Positions 8,198 through 15,652 are shown, counted from the first letter of the stretch. The stretch: DNA of 36,095 nt from Candidatus Bathyarchaeia archaeon (GCA_038843675.1 JAWBRV010000012.1:1-36095); one strand, 5' to 3'. Notes: generated by a model not told the origin, from the sequence alone. Program-made: numbers and translations.

Positions 8198-8212
8198 CGA
8201 ATTAAACCTTTA
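8198..8212 (-). promoter_or_regulatory. Putative TATA region for the URO-D-family gene
   Basis: An A/T-rich stretch in the 66-base gap between aIF6 and the URO-D-family gene lies 25-30 bases before the GTG at 8174 and about 45 before the ATG at 8156. It would give the accessory gene pair its own transcript, separate from aIF6. Confidence 0.35.
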
Positions 8213-8240
8213 AGCTCTGCCCCATTGGCCCCTCCGGGCC

Positions 8241-8906
8241 TCACCCTATCCCGAGGGCCCTTGAGATGCCCATCAGCTCCGGCCCGGTGGTCGCGGAGCC
8301 AACGACGGCGCCCTTTGTGTTCGCCAATAGCCCGGCCTTCACGAAGGGGATCCCGAAGTTCACGGTCCCCGTCCCAACCGGGACCTTGAGGGCATCCTCC
8401 AAGAGCCTCCTCTCCTCATCGCTTATGGAGGGATGCGCTAGTACCCCGGAGTTAGTCGCGACCGCGAGGGCCCCGACGTAGGGGAGGCCGGATATCCTCC
8501 CCCTCCTGACCTCGACCCCGAAGAGCTTGGAAAGGGTCCTCAAAAGCCCGCTAGGGAGCCGGGGGTCAGCCATCCCGCCCTCATCGTTCACCAATATGAG
8601 ATTGCCCAAGGCCGTCCTCTTCGATCGGATCACCTCAACCCTTGGGAAATGCGCCCTCAAGATCCGGAGTTCTTCCTCCCCAATCGTATGGGGAACGGCT
8701 ATGCCATTCGAGTTCGCGGCAACCAAAACCCCGTTCAGTCTGGAGCCGCAGATGTTGACCGAGCACACCTTGACGCCGAGGGCTCCGCTCAAGATCCTCC
8801 TCTTCCCCTCCGGGACGCCCATCGGGATCAGGGCGACCTCCTCGTTGGAGAAGCAGTATACGCCTATGTTGGCGTTGCCGAATATGTCCATGCGCTCTAT
8901 AGGCAA
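8241..8906 (-). CDS. eif6: Translation initiation factor aIF6
   Basis: A 221-residue protein, the usual length for archaeal aIF6, the ribosome anti-association factor that binds the large subunit and blocks 50S-30S joining. Family stretches include MDIFGNANIGVYC at the N-terminus, LVAANSNGIAVPH, NDEGGMADPRL, and VATNSGVLAHPSISDEE, which mark the five-fold pentein repeats. The TTG at 8906 is chosen over the ATG at 8891 because family members begin with a few residues, including Arg, before the L/M-DIFG motif. In many archaea this gene follows L39e and L31e directly; here cofE, on the other strand, sits between them. Confidence 0.95.
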   Translation of the reverse strand: MPIERMDIFGNANIGVYCFSNEEVALIPMGVPEGKRRILSGALGVKVCSVNICGSRLNGVLVAANSNGIAVPHTIGEEELRILRAHFPRVEVIRSKRTALGNLILVNDEGGMADPRLPSGLLRTLSKLFGVEVRRGRISGLPYVGALAVATNSGVLAHPSISDEERRLLEDALKVPVGTGTVNFGIPFVKAGLLANTKGAVVGSATTGPELMGISRALGIG

Positions 8907-8957
8907 ATCCCCATCCCCCTTAATCGCGGCCCCCCTTGATCCAATCGGGGCGGCCTC

Positions 8958-8970
8958 AAAAGCTTTTTGA
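8958..8970. promoter_or_regulatory. AT-rich near-palindrome between aIF6 and cofE
   Basis: The tract caaaagctttttga is the only A/T-rich stretch between the divergent aIF6 and cofE genes. It lies about 39 bases before the cofE ATG and about 58 before the aIF6 TTG, and could serve as TATA box in both directions. Confidence 0.35.
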
Positions 8971-9002
8971 CGCGCTGGGGGATATGGGATGAGGGGCGAT
9001 GG

Positions 9003-9791
9003 ATGATCGAAATATACGCCATCGAAACTGGCCTTATCAGACCGGGCGACGACGTCCTCGGGATCGTATTAGATGCCGCGCGGGAGAGCGGCCTAGAAAT
9101 CCGCGATGGCGACGTTCTCGCGGTGGCTACTAAGGCGATCTCGACGGCCATGGGGGCGATCGTCGATCTAAGCGGGGTGGAGCCATCCAAGAGGGCTAGG
9201 GATTTGGCTGAGGCCACATCGCTGGAGCCGGAGTTCGTGGAGCTGGTCCTGAGGGAGGCGGATGAGATATACGGCGGGGTGGAGGGGGCCTTGTTGACGA
9301 TGAAATCGGGCATAATGGCAATCAACGCCGGCGTCGATCATAAAAACGTTGGCATCGGGAGGGCCGCCCTTTGGCCACCCGATCCCCAAGCAGTGGTGGA
9401 TGATCTCAGGAGGAGGGTGCTCGAGAGGACCGGCAAAAGGATAGGAGTTATCCTCGTCGATAGTAGAATAACACCGTTGAGGAGGGGGACGATAGGGTTG
9501 GCGGTGGCCGCCTCTGGGTTCGAGCCGGTTGAGGATTGCAGGGGGCGGCGGGATATATACGGTAGGCCTCTGAGGATAACTTGGATGGCCGTAGCGGACG
9601 ACCTCGCTTGCGCGGCGCATTTGGCGATGGGTGAGACGGATCGATTGACGCCAGCCGTGCTGATAAGGGGGGCGCCGATCCGCTTGAGCGAATCGACAGA
9701 TGGGGAATCGATCAAGATAGGGCCGAGGGATTGCGTATTCATGAGGGCCCTTTTGGGGCATGGCCAAAGGCCTAGGCCGGATAGACTATGA
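9003..9791 (+). CDS. cofE: Coenzyme F420-0:L-glutamate ligase
   Basis: The 262-residue protein is CofE, which adds gamma-linked glutamate to F420-0 with GTP to give F420-1 and F420-2. Family features are the N-terminal IRPGDDVLGIV and GDVLAVATKAIS segments, the GIMAINAGVDHKNVG loop, and the RITPLRRGTIGLAVAASGFEPV stretch split between residues of the substrate site, then DIYGRPLRIT and DDLACAAHLAMGE. ATG 9003 is chosen because the family begins a few residues before the Gly-Ile-Pro-type segment, and a GATGAGGGG purine run lies just upstream. A longer reading from 8967 has no family support. Presence of CofE implies deazaflavin F420 use. The 3' end overlaps convergent L31e by 20 bases. Confidence 0.93.
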   Translation: MIEIYAIETGLIRPGDDVLGIVLDAARESGLEIRDGDVLAVATKAISTAMGAIVDLSGVEPSKRARDLAEATSLEPEFVELVLREADEIYGGVEGALLTMKSGIMAINAGVDHKNVGIGRAALWPPDPQAVVDDLRRRVLERTGKRIGVILVDSRITPLRRGTIGLAVAASGFEPVEDCRGRRDIYGRPLRITWMAVADDLACAAHLAMGETDRLTPAVLIRGAPIRLSESTDGESIKIGPRDCVFMRALLGHGQRPRPDRL

Positions 9792-10062
9792 CCTTGCCCT
9801 CCTTATCCTTAACCAGCCTCACCCTCATCTTCCTAGGCGGATTCCCCGAGCCCTTGGACCATATGGCCTCATTCACCTCGCCGCTTATCAACACCTCTTC
9901 CGCCTTCATTATCCTCTTCGCATAATCCCTGAGCATCCTCGAAACCCTCGGGGCCCTCCTCCACATGGGGGCTATCCAGGCCCTCCTGAAGGATATGGTG
10001 CATACCTTCTCCTCCGCGACCTCGATCTCCCCCTCAGCCGGGCCGGATTTCCTTTCGCTCAT
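9772..10062 (-). CDS. rpl31e: Large-subunit ribosomal protein L31e
   Basis: A 96-residue protein matching L31e: a short acidic N-terminal tail, then FRRAWIAPMWRRAPRVSRMLRDYAKR cut into the known basic helix region, and the IWSKGSGNPPRKMRVRLVKDKEG core strand-turn-strand. L31e sits at the peptide exit tunnel rim of the large subunit. It starts with ATG, 30 bases after the L39e stop, in the minus-strand ribosomal operon rnp4/S19e-PDCD5-L39e-L31e, of which it is the last member before the strand switch at cofE. Confidence 0.94.
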   Translation of the reverse strand: MSERKSGPAEGEIEVAEEKVCTISFRRAWIAPMWRRAPRVSRMLRDYAKRIMKAEEVLISGEVNEAIWSKGSGNPPRKMRVRLVKDKEGKVIVYPA

Positions 10063-10091
10063 GATGCCAAGCCTCCTCAGGCATCAAAACC

Positions 10092-10247
10092 TTAAACCTT
10101 CAGCCTATCCCTCCTCCAATTCCTCCTCTTGGGATTGGTCCGAACCCTGCCCAATGTCCGTGCGACCACCCATGCGGGCACGGCCCTATTCTCCTTCAAG
10201 GCCCTAGCGAGCCTTCGCTTCCTAGCGGTGGGCTTGTTCCTAGCCAA
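10092..10247 (-). CDS. rpl39e: Large-subunit ribosomal protein L39e
   Basis: A 51-residue, very basic protein: it opens [20 protein letters not shown] and ends with a [15 protein letters not shown] tail, diagnostic of L39e, which lines the peptide exit tunnel. Its length is exactly usual for the family. It starts with TTG at 10247, three bases after the stop of the PDCD5-like gene, and a strong GGAGG ribosome binding site at the end of that gene sits nine bases ahead. It stops with TAA, 30 bases before L31e. Easily missed because of its size and start codon. Confidence 0.95.
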   Translation of the reverse strand: MARNKPTARKRRLARALKENRAVPAWVVARTLGRVRTNPKRRNWRRDRLKV

Positions 10248-10250
10248 TTC

Positions 10251-10580
10251 CTAAATCCTCCTTATCCTTATGTCCCTCTTAAGAGATTGCAAACTCTTTA
10301 GAGCCTCCTTCAATTGTTGATCCGTTATCGGGATCTTCACCCTGCCCGATTGGGCGAGCTGTATGAGCTGGAGCTCCAGCTGGGCGGCGAACTCGGGCCT
10401 AACCATCTTTATGTTCGTTAGCCTCTGCCTAGCCTCCGGGGATAATATTTGGAAGAGCAGGGCTTGCTTCTCCTCCTCCAGCCTCCTCCTCAGCTGGGCC
10501 CTCCTGCGCTCCTCCTCCGCCGCCTCTTGGAGCTCGGCCATCCTCCTCCTGCGCAGCTCCTCCAGCTCCTCGTCGCTCAA
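10251..10580 (-). CDS. PDCD5/TFAR19-type DNA-binding protein
   Basis: The 109-residue protein is the archaeal PDCD5 (TFAR19-related) family: an acidic then Arg-rich coiled N-terminal helix (residues 1-40), then the helical core LSPEARQRLTNIKMVRPEFA and the conserved ITDQQLKEALKSLQ segment, with a basic end. Members bind double-stranded DNA in vitro; the cellular role is unclear. Its place between S19e and L39e is the conserved archaeal order. The TTG start overlaps the S19e stop as TTGA, so translation is coupled. A second, diverged relative is encoded at 13610. Confidence 0.92.
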   Translation of the reverse strand: MSDEELEELRRRRMAELQEAAEEERRRAQLRRRLEEEKQALLFQILSPEARQRLTNIKMVRPEFAAQLELQLIQLAQSGRVKIPITDQQLKEALKSLQSLKRDIRIRRI

Positions 10581-11020
10581 CCCTCGCTCCCCTTCTTCAG
10601 ATCCTTCAGGATCTGGGCCGCCATCCTATCCAATAGGCTCCTCCCCTCGCTGGTTAGCCCCCTGCCCTTTTTCCCAACCTTCTCAACCAAGCCCGCGGCC
10701 TCGAGCTGTTGGAGGGGCTCCCTTATGGAGGATCCGCCCCCCTTCAAGACCCTTTCCGCCCTCCTTCCGCTCCTCTTCCTCCCCCCATACTCGGACCTTA
10801 GCCTCGAAACCCCTATGGGGCCCTTTATGTAGAGCTTCCTTAAGAGGGAGGCGCATCTTATATACCACCAATCCGGATCCTTCGGGGGATGCTCCGCATG
10901 GGCCCCGGTCTTCGCCGTGAGGGCCCAGTGGGGAGGGGATACCTCGCTGACCTCCTCCTTTATGTACTTGGCTAGCCTTTCGATGAGCAGGTTGGCCGGC
11001 ACTTCGAACGGCGTAGGCAA
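10577..11020 (-). CDS. rps19e: Small-subunit ribosomal protein S19e
   Basis: A 147-residue S19e, needed for maturation of the small-subunit head. Conserved features: the opening PTPFEVPANLLIERLA, the DPDWWYIRCASLLRKLYIKG segment, GVSRLRSEYGGRKRSGRRAE, and a C-terminal winged-helix part (REPLQQLEAAGLVEK). The start is TTG 11020, giving the family-typical MPT opening. It has its own TATA-like element about 65 bases upstream and lies 176 bases after rnp4. The stop overlaps the next start as TTGA. Confidence 0.95.
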   Translation of the reverse strand: MPTPFEVPANLLIERLAKYIKEEVSEVSPPHWALTAKTGAHAEHPPKDPDWWYIRCASLLRKLYIKGPIGVSRLRSEYGGRKRSGRRAERVLKGGGSSIREPLQQLEAAGLVEKVGKKGRGLTSEGRSLLDRMAAQILKDLKKGSEG

Positions 11021-11080
11021 ACCCGATCACTTTGCTGGCAGATCGCCCTATCCCTTTTCCTCTAGAGCTCGAGATCCCAC

Positions 11081-11090
11081 ATATATATTA
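11081..11090 (-). promoter_or_regulatory. TATA box of the S19e-PDCD5-L39e-L31e operon
   Basis: On the minus strand the sequence taatatatat stands out in a GC-rich gap, 61-70 bases before the S19e TTG; transcription would begin near 11058 with a leader of some 38 bases. Three copies of GGGGCTC lie just upstream (11098-11104, 11112-11118, 11144-11150). Confidence 0.5.
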
Positions 11091-11196
11091 TTCCTCCGAG
11101 CCCCAGATGTCGAGCCCCGCCTTGACCATGAATCGGGTCGAAAGAGCCCCACGGGCCTAGCGAAGGGCCGCCGATCGAAGATGGATTCCGCGGGCC

Positions 11197-11517
11197 TCAT
11201 CGCCCCTTGCTACCCATCGGGAACCTTTTGATGCTCCCGCAATCCAAACATGTTAGGACGATCCGAGGATTTCCCCCGGATCTAATCCTGACCCTGCAAT
11301 TCTTTGGGGGGATGAGAAGGGCCCCGCATCCTTTACAAACGAACCATTTCAGCTCCCTCGGAATCCGCACCCTAGCCCTCATACCTATCCGCTTCGCCAA
11401 TGCTATGTAACGCCTTGAAAGCTCCCTATCCTCCCCGAAGGACTCCTTTGCCAATCGGAATAGGATCTCGATCCTCTCCCTCGCGATCTCCCTCTCCGCC
11501 CCCCTTTGTCGCCTCAT
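11197..11517 (-). CDS. rnp4: RNase P protein component 4 (Rpr2/Rpp21)
   Basis: A 106-residue protein of the Rpr2/Rpp21/SNM1 family, a zinc-ribbon subunit of archaeal RNase P, which matures tRNA 5' ends. The N-terminal half is helical (REIARERIEILFRLAKES), with a YIALAKRIGMRARVRIP linker; the ribbon has CKGC and CLDC pairs, an extra Cys in KNC, and a basic strand RVRIRSGG. ATG 11517 is taken; a TTG at 11532 would add five residues. It is divergent from gar1. Neighbours S19e and Gar1 are usual company for this gene in archaea. Confidence 0.92.
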   Translation of the reverse strand: MRRQRGAEREIARERIEILFRLAKESFGEDRELSRRYIALAKRIGMRARVRIPRELKWFVCKGCGALLIPPKNCRVRIRSGGNPRIVLTCLDCGSIKRFPMGSKGR

Positions 11518-11541
11518 TTGAACCGATTTCAAGGATCTTCC

Positions 11542-11555
11542 GGGATTTGAATCCC
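11542..11555. repeat. Palindrome GGGATT-TG-AATCCC between rnp4 and gar1
   Basis: A perfect 6-base inverted repeat with a 2-base centre lies in the divergent rnp4/gar1 intergenic region, 25-38 bases before the rnp4 ATG and upstream of the gar1 TATA box. It could be an operator or an mRNA hairpin; nothing in sequence decides. Confidence 0.4.
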
Positions 11556-11577
11556 TTGCTGAAATCGATCCAAGATA

Positions 11578-11588
11578 GGTTTATATTG
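11578..11588 (+). promoter_or_regulatory. TATA box of the gar1-tfb operon
   Basis: The tract ggtttatattg lies 43-53 bases before the gar1 TTG. It fits an archaeal TATA box with transcription starting near 11610 and a 20-base leader that includes a GGGGATC purine run. Confidence 0.45.
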
Positions 11589-11630
11589 TCCAAAGCCCAT
11601 TCGCCCTGATATCCGAAGGGGATCTAGGAC

Positions 11631-11876
11631 TTGAAAAGGTTAGGCCATGTCTTGCATCAGTCGAATAACCGGAACCTCATCCTTAGATCTAAATCGGGCC
11701 CTCCTCCAGAACTCGGAGCCAAGGTCTATGATGCCAAGCGAAGGCCATTGGGCATCGTTGTGGATGTCTTCGGGCCTGTTAAGTCCCCCTACATCGAGGT
11801 CAAGCCCCTCCTGATCAATGCGGAGGGATTGATCGGGAGATCCGTTTACATAAGATCTGAAAGGGAACGGGCGTGA
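11631..11876 (+). CDS. gar1: H/ACA ribonucleoprotein subunit Gar1
   Basis: An 81-residue Gar1-like beta-barrel protein, part of the H/ACA guide RNP that makes pseudouridine in rRNA. The family pattern is clear: opening KRLGHVLHQS, then PPELGAKVYDAKRRPLGIVVDVFGPVKSPYIEVKP, read as the barrel strands and the V-x-D-x-x-G-P-V-x-x-P-Y signature. Start is TTG 11631; length is usual for the short archaeal form without Gly-Arg tails. The gene lies seven bases before tfb, an arrangement conserved in many archaea. Confidence 0.93.
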   Translation: MKRLGHVLHQSNNRNLILRSKSGPPPELGAKVYDAKRRPLGIVVDVFGPVKSPYIEVKPLLINAEGLIGRSVYIRSERERA

Positions 11877-11883
11877 ATCCGCC

Positions 11884-12834
11884 TTGGACGAAGAGGGAGA
11901 TTCCGATACCATAATCGAGGTTGGGCAAAGGGCCAAGGCCTGCCCGGAATGCGGCAGCACCCATATAATAGTTGATTACGAATCGGCCGAGGTCGTATGC
12001 AGGAGCTGCGGCTTCGTCGTGGATGAGAAGATAGCCGATACGAGGCCGGAATGGAGGGCCTTCGATGAGGAGCAAAGGGAGAAGAGGGCTAGGGTGGGAG
12101 CCCCGATGACCTATGCCCTCCACGACAAGGGCCTCTCCACGATGATAGATTGGCAGGACAATAAGGTCTTGGGGAAGAGGGATAATCCAGCGAAGCAGAT
12201 GGAGCTCTACAAGCTTAGGAAATGGCAGAGGAGGATAAGGGTTTCGGATTCAATCGAGAGGAATTTGGCCGCGGCTCTCGCGGAGATGACCAAGATGGCT
12301 GAGGCGCTGAACCTGCCGAAGAACATCGTGGAAACTTCCTCGATCCTTTATCGGAGGGCCATAAAGAAGAGGTTGATAAGGGGTAGGTCCATACACACAA
12401 TGAGTGCCGCGGTCATATATTTGAGCTGCAGGCAATGTGGGATCCCGAGGACGCTCGACGAGATAGCGGCGGCATCCAACGTGAGCAAAAAGGAAATAGG
12501 CAGATCCTATCGCCTCATATTGAAGGAGCTAAGCACTCCCGTTCCGCCATCCATGGGCGGGAATTATGCGGCTAGGTTCTCGAACAAGCTGGCGATCTCC
12601 GGGATGGCCGAGGCGATAGCTATAAAGATACTGGAGGCGGCGAGGACCATAAGGCTAACCAGCGGGAGGGGGCCGACCGGGATAGCGGCCGCGGCCACAT
12701 ATATAGCAACGGTCCTGACGAACGAAAGGAGGACCCAAAGGGAGGTTGCTGAGGTGGCGAACGTAACCGAAGTGACCATAAGGAACAGATATAAGGAATT
12801 ACTGGAGAGGATATGCATAGAAGTGTATGTATAA
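11884..12834 (+). CDS. tfb: Transcription initiation factor TFB
   Basis: The 316-residue TFIIB homologue binds the TBP-TATA complex and the BRE and positions RNA polymerase. An N-terminal zinc ribbon has CPEC and CRSC pairs (about residues 21-45); a B-reader/linker region follows with EWRAFDEEQREKRARVG; then two cyclin repeats, about residues 120-215 and 220-316, with the RSIHTMSAAVIYLSCRQCG and GRGPTGIAAAATYIA helices. The TTG at 11884 is just before the ribbon and seven bases after gar1. Standard length. No second TFB is in the window. Confidence 0.96.
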   Translation: MDEEGDSDTIIEVGQRAKACPECGSTHIIVDYESAEVVCRSCGFVVDEKIADTRPEWRAFDEEQREKRARVGAPMTYALHDKGLSTMIDWQDNKVLGKRDNPAKQMELYKLRKWQRRIRVSDSIERNLAAALAEMTKMAEALNLPKNIVETSSILYRRAIKKRLIRGRSIHTMSAAVIYLSCRQCGIPRTLDEIAAASNVSKKEIGRSYRLILKELSTPVPPSMGGNYAARFSNKLAISGMAEAIAIKILEAARTIRLTSGRGPTGIAAAATYIATVLTNERRTQREVAEVANVTEVTIRNRYKELLERICIEVYV

Positions 12835-12849
12835 GCGGGTGAGGCCCGC
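12835..12849 (+). other. Small GC hairpin after tfb
   Basis: A perfect GCGGG/CCCGC stem with a 5-base loop follows the tfb stop directly and lies about 20 bases before nep1. No T-run follows, so it does not look like a terminator; it may shape the leader of nep1. Confidence 0.3.
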
Positions 12850-12869
12850 CGTCCATCGCCGCTTTGGAC

Positions 12870-13583
12870 ATGAAGCTCCTTTTGATATTGGCCGAATCCT
12901 CCCTCGAGCCAATACCGGATGAGATAAGGGATCATCCGGCGGTTCGGAAGAGCGCTAGGAGGAGGGGGAAGGATCCGAGCGAGTTGATATTGGACAGGAG
13001 CCTCCACCATTTCGCCATGAGGGGCCTCCCCAACTCGGAGAAGAGGGGGAGGCCGGATATAGTCCACATGGCGCTCCTAGAGGCCTTGGGAAGCCCCCTG
13101 AATAAGGAAGGGATGCTCTCCCTCCATGTACACACGATAGGGGATATGATAATCGAGGTGAACCCGAGCGTTAGGTTGCCTAGGAATTATAACAGGTTCT
13201 TGGGCCTCATGGAGCAATTGTTCGCTAAGGGCTCGATAGTCTCCCCCTCCGGGGAGGAGTTGTTGAGGATACGCCCCGGCCGGATGCGGGATCTCCTCGA
13301 GGCCCTGAACCCCTCGACGACCTTGGCCTTCACGAGGGCCGGTCCCCCGAGGACGATGAAAGATTGCATCAGGGAGCTCATGGCCCGCGATAGGCCGGCC
13401 GCCATAATTGGCGGATTCCCTCGCGGGGGATTCTCGGAGGAGACCTTGGGGCTTGCGGACGCGATGGCCCGAATCGATCGCGAATCCCTCGATGCCTCCA
13501 TCGTCGCCTCGAGACTGATATGTGGGTTTGAGGAAGCCCTCGGCCTGCCCGAGAAGCGGATAAGGGATCCGGATCAAACTTAA
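12870..13583 (+). CDS. nep1: rRNA small-subunit pseudouridine N1-methyltransferase Nep1
   Basis: A 237-residue SPOUT-class enzyme of the Nep1/Emg1 family, which methylates a pseudouridine in 16S rRNA and helps small-subunit assembly. Seen: LLLILAESSLEPIP start, RRGKDPSELILDRSLHH, the GRPDIVHMALLEALGSPLN segment, IEVNPSVRLPRNYNRFLGLMEQL broken into the conserved Arg-rich patch, and the AIIGGFPRGGFS knot region with the SAM-binding glycines. ATG 12870 or TTG 12864 may be used. It lies 35 bases after tfb, and a TATA-like ATGTATAAG overlapping the tfb stop could serve it. Confidence 0.92.
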   Translation: MKLLLILAESSLEPIPDEIRDHPAVRKSARRRGKDPSELILDRSLHHFAMRGLPNSEKRGRPDIVHMALLEALGSPLNKEGMLSLHVHTIGDMIIEVNPSVRLPRNYNRFLGLMEQLFAKGSIVSPSGEELLRIRPGRMRDLLEALNPSTTLAFTRAGPPRTMKDCIRELMARDRPAAIIGGFPRGGFSEETLGLADAMARIDRESLDASIVASRLICGFEEALGLPEKRIRDPDQT

Positions 13584-13609
13584 TAAAAGCGCTCCATATC
13601 GGAGCACGG

Positions 13610-13996
13610 GTGCCCTGCTTGGCGGAGGACGAGGAACTCGAGCTCCTGAAGAGGAAGAAGCTCCAAGAGATCCAAAGGAGGCTCGCGATGAAGCGGGATT
13701 CCGTTGAAAAGCCCGAGGGCGAGGATCGGGGGGAGGCGTTGAGGAAGGCCCTCGTCGGAAGGGCTTGGGAGGTGCTGATGGCTGCCAAGAGGCAGTATCC
13801 GAGGGCCGCGGAGAGGGTGGAGGCGGCTTTGGCGAGGGCCATCTCCGAGGGGAAGATCAAGGGCCCAATAACGGGGGAGCAGCTACTATGGCTATTCAGG
13901 TACCTGGGGCTTAACGTTAGGTTGGAAACAAGGATCAGGATTTACGAGCACGGGGAACTCAAATCTATAGCGGAGAAGCTGAGGGGAGAGGATTGA
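13610..13996 (+). CDS. Second PDCD5-like protein, diverged
   Basis: The 128-residue protein parallels the PDCD5-type protein at 10251: both open with DEELE(E/L)L(R/K)R(R/K) and an xxEIQ/ELQ helix, and both carry the IT(D/G)(Q/E)QL segment after an (A/S)xG(R/K)(V/I)K stretch, with IRI near the end. This copy lacks the long Arg/Glu coil, has GRAWEVLMAAKRQYPRAAE in place of the SPEARQRL helix, and has about 20 more residues at the C-terminus. It is probably a DNA- or RNA-associated paralogue of unknown role. The GTG at 13610 has GGAG five bases ahead, and a TATA-like taataaaag lies 25 bases before it, overlapping the nep1 stop. A TTG at 13619 is the alternative. Confidence 0.7.
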   Translation: MPCLAEDEELELLKRKKLQEIQRRLAMKRDSVEKPEGEDRGEALRKALVGRAWEVLMAAKRQYPRAAERVEAALARAISEGKIKGPITGEQLLWLFRYLGLNVRLETRIRIYEHGELKSIAEKLRGED

Positions 13997-14025
13997 GCTC
14001 AGGAGCACCAGCGGGCGGATCCGCC

Positions 14026-15459
14026 CTATCCGGCCCCGCGGCGATATCTCCTCAGTATCCCCTCCAGTTGGGATAGGAGGTTCAGGCAACGATCCCGGCA
14101 ATCGCCCACGTGGCTCCTCACATCGAGGAGCTCATCGACCTCCTCGGGGCTTAGCCTTTTGGATATCTCCTCGTCGCCCTTCAGAAGATCCGGCAATGGA
14201 TTCCCGAGCCCCTCCATCACGGCCCTCCATGCCCTTTGGGAATGAACCCTCAGCCTCTCATGGGCATCCTGCCGATTCATCCCCCTTTCCACGAGCCTCA
14301 TCAAAACCCTCTCCAAGCCGGCCCATGGGCCGAACCTCCTCAAGTTCTCCCCTATGGCTCTCTCGTTGACAGCTAGGCCATCGAGTATCTTCGAGTAAAG
14401 CCTCAAGCATTCATCTATCGCCAAGAAGGCCTCTGGCAGGATCACCCTCCTGTTCGCGGAATCGTCCAAGGTCCTCTCGAATATCGTACAAGCTGCATTG
14501 TCCCAAGCGATCTTAGGGAGGGCGCTGACGTATCTGGCCAAGGAACACATCCTCTCCGATTGGATCGGGTTCCTCTTGAACGGCATGGCCGAGGATCCCA
14601 CCTGCCTCTCGTGGAACGGCTCTTGGAGCTCCCCGAGGGTCGGGGATTGGAAATGCCTCAAATCCATCCCGAACTTATGAGCGCTTTGGGCTATGGAGGA
14701 TAAAGCTGATAGGACTAGGAAATCCACCTTCCTCGGGTACGTTTGGCTCGAAACCGGAAAGGCCTCAATCCCAAGCCTCTCCATGGCCCTCCTCTCCATA
14801 TCGCTCGGCTTGCCCTTGCCCGATAATATGGCCGCGAAGCTGGCCGCTGAGCCGACGGCGCCCTTTATCCCCTTGCCCTTTAGGACCTCGACCATTAGGT
14901 ATTCAATGAGCCCCAGATCCAAGATCAAATCTTGGGCATAGTTGGCGAACCTATAGCCCAAGGTCATGGGCTCGGCGGGTTGGAGATGCGTCCATCCCAA
15001 GCATGGGAGATCCTTATATCGCGATATCAGACCCGAGAGGGCCTCCAAACAATCCAATAATCTTTCGATCACGATCCCCATGGCCTCCCTGATCCTTATG
15101 ATATCAGCGTTATCCTCTATGTCCGCAGACGTCGCTCCCCAATGGAGCTTCCCTCCGCCGATCGGACATTGCTCGGAGTAGGATTTCAGCTCGGCCATGA
15201 GGTCGTGCTTTATCTCCCGCTCTATCTCCAATGCCCTTTCCACGTCGATGTTTTCCTCCCCCATCTTGGATTTGATGTCCTCCAACTCCTCCGGGGATAT
15301 CAGGCCGTATTCCGCTTGAGCCTCGGCCAGCGCGACCCAGATCCGCCTCCATAGGGCCCTGTAATGGATTTCCGAGAAGATCCTCCTCATCTCATCGCTC
15401 CCGTAGCGCCAACTGAATGGGGATTTGAAGGAATCGTAGCCCTTATTCGATTGCTTCAT
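14026..15459 (-). CDS. purB: Adenylosuccinate lyase
   Basis: A 477-residue member of the aspartase/fumarase superfamily that cleaves SAICAR and adenylosuccinate, releasing fumarate. The signature SSAMPFKRNPIQSE with the mobile catalytic-Ser loop is near residue 283, GWTHLQPAEPMTLGYR carries the conserved His, and HWGATSADIEDNAD lines the substrate site. Length is usual. ATG 15459 is taken (weak GAAGGG site ahead); ATG 15474 adds five residues. It is transcribed away from the purS operon, across a 285-base AT-rich gap. It ends 30 bases from convergent gene 13610. Confidence 0.94.
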   Translation of the reverse strand: MKQSNKGYDSFKSPFSWRYGSDEMRRIFSEIHYRALWRRIWVALAEAQAEYGLISPEELEDIKSKMGEENIDVERALEIEREIKHDLMAELKSYSEQCPIGGGKLHWGATSADIEDNADIIRIREAMGIVIERLLDCLEALSGLISRYKDLPCLGWTHLQPAEPMTLGYRFANYAQDLILDLGLIEYLMVEVLKGKGIKGAVGSAASFAAILSGKGKPSDMERRAMERLGIEAFPVSSQTYPRKVDFLVLSALSSIAQSAHKFGMDLRHFQSPTLGELQEPFHERQVGSSAMPFKRNPIQSERMCSLARYVSALPKIAWDNAACTIFERTLDDSANRRVILPEAFLAIDECLRLYSKILDGLAVNERAIGENLRRFGPWAGLERVLMRLVERGMNRQDAHERLRVHSQRAWRAVMEGLGNPLPDLLKGDEEISKRLSPEEVDELLDVRSHVGDCRDRCLNLLSQLEGILRRYRRGAG

Positions 15460-15474
15460 TCGCCCTTCGCCCAT

Positions 15475-15652
15475 CCCAGCGAATTTTCGCGCTCCTCCAT
15501 AAGTCCCCGGCCTAACTTGTTTAATATCTTATTTTAAAAATCCATGGGGGAGCAGCGCCTTTGGATAATCAAGCTCATTATTTACAAAAACATGTTAAAT
15601 TTTAAGTTTTTAAATCCCCCTATATGCAGCATTGATTGGGGTTGGGGGCGGG
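15475..15652. promoter_or_regulatory. Divergent purB/purS control region
   Basis: This AT-rich gap separates purB from the purine operon. It has an AT-rich tract at 15519-15540 that could hold the minus-strand TATA box for purB, and a strong plus-strand candidate, agtttttaaat, at 15605-15615. A tract aaaacatgttaaattttaag at 15594-15605 and the inverted ggattttt/aaaaatcc-like ends around 15534-15543 could bind a regulator. From the TATA at 15605 the purS start lies about 120 bases past the likely transcript start, so the leader is long for this genome. Confidence 0.4.

Noticed and set aside
11100-11196. Possible tRNA or C/D-box RNA between rnp4 and S19e
   Set aside because: TTCGA-like pieces occur, but no acceptor or T-stem pairing, and no C/D boxes in order, could be made on either strand.
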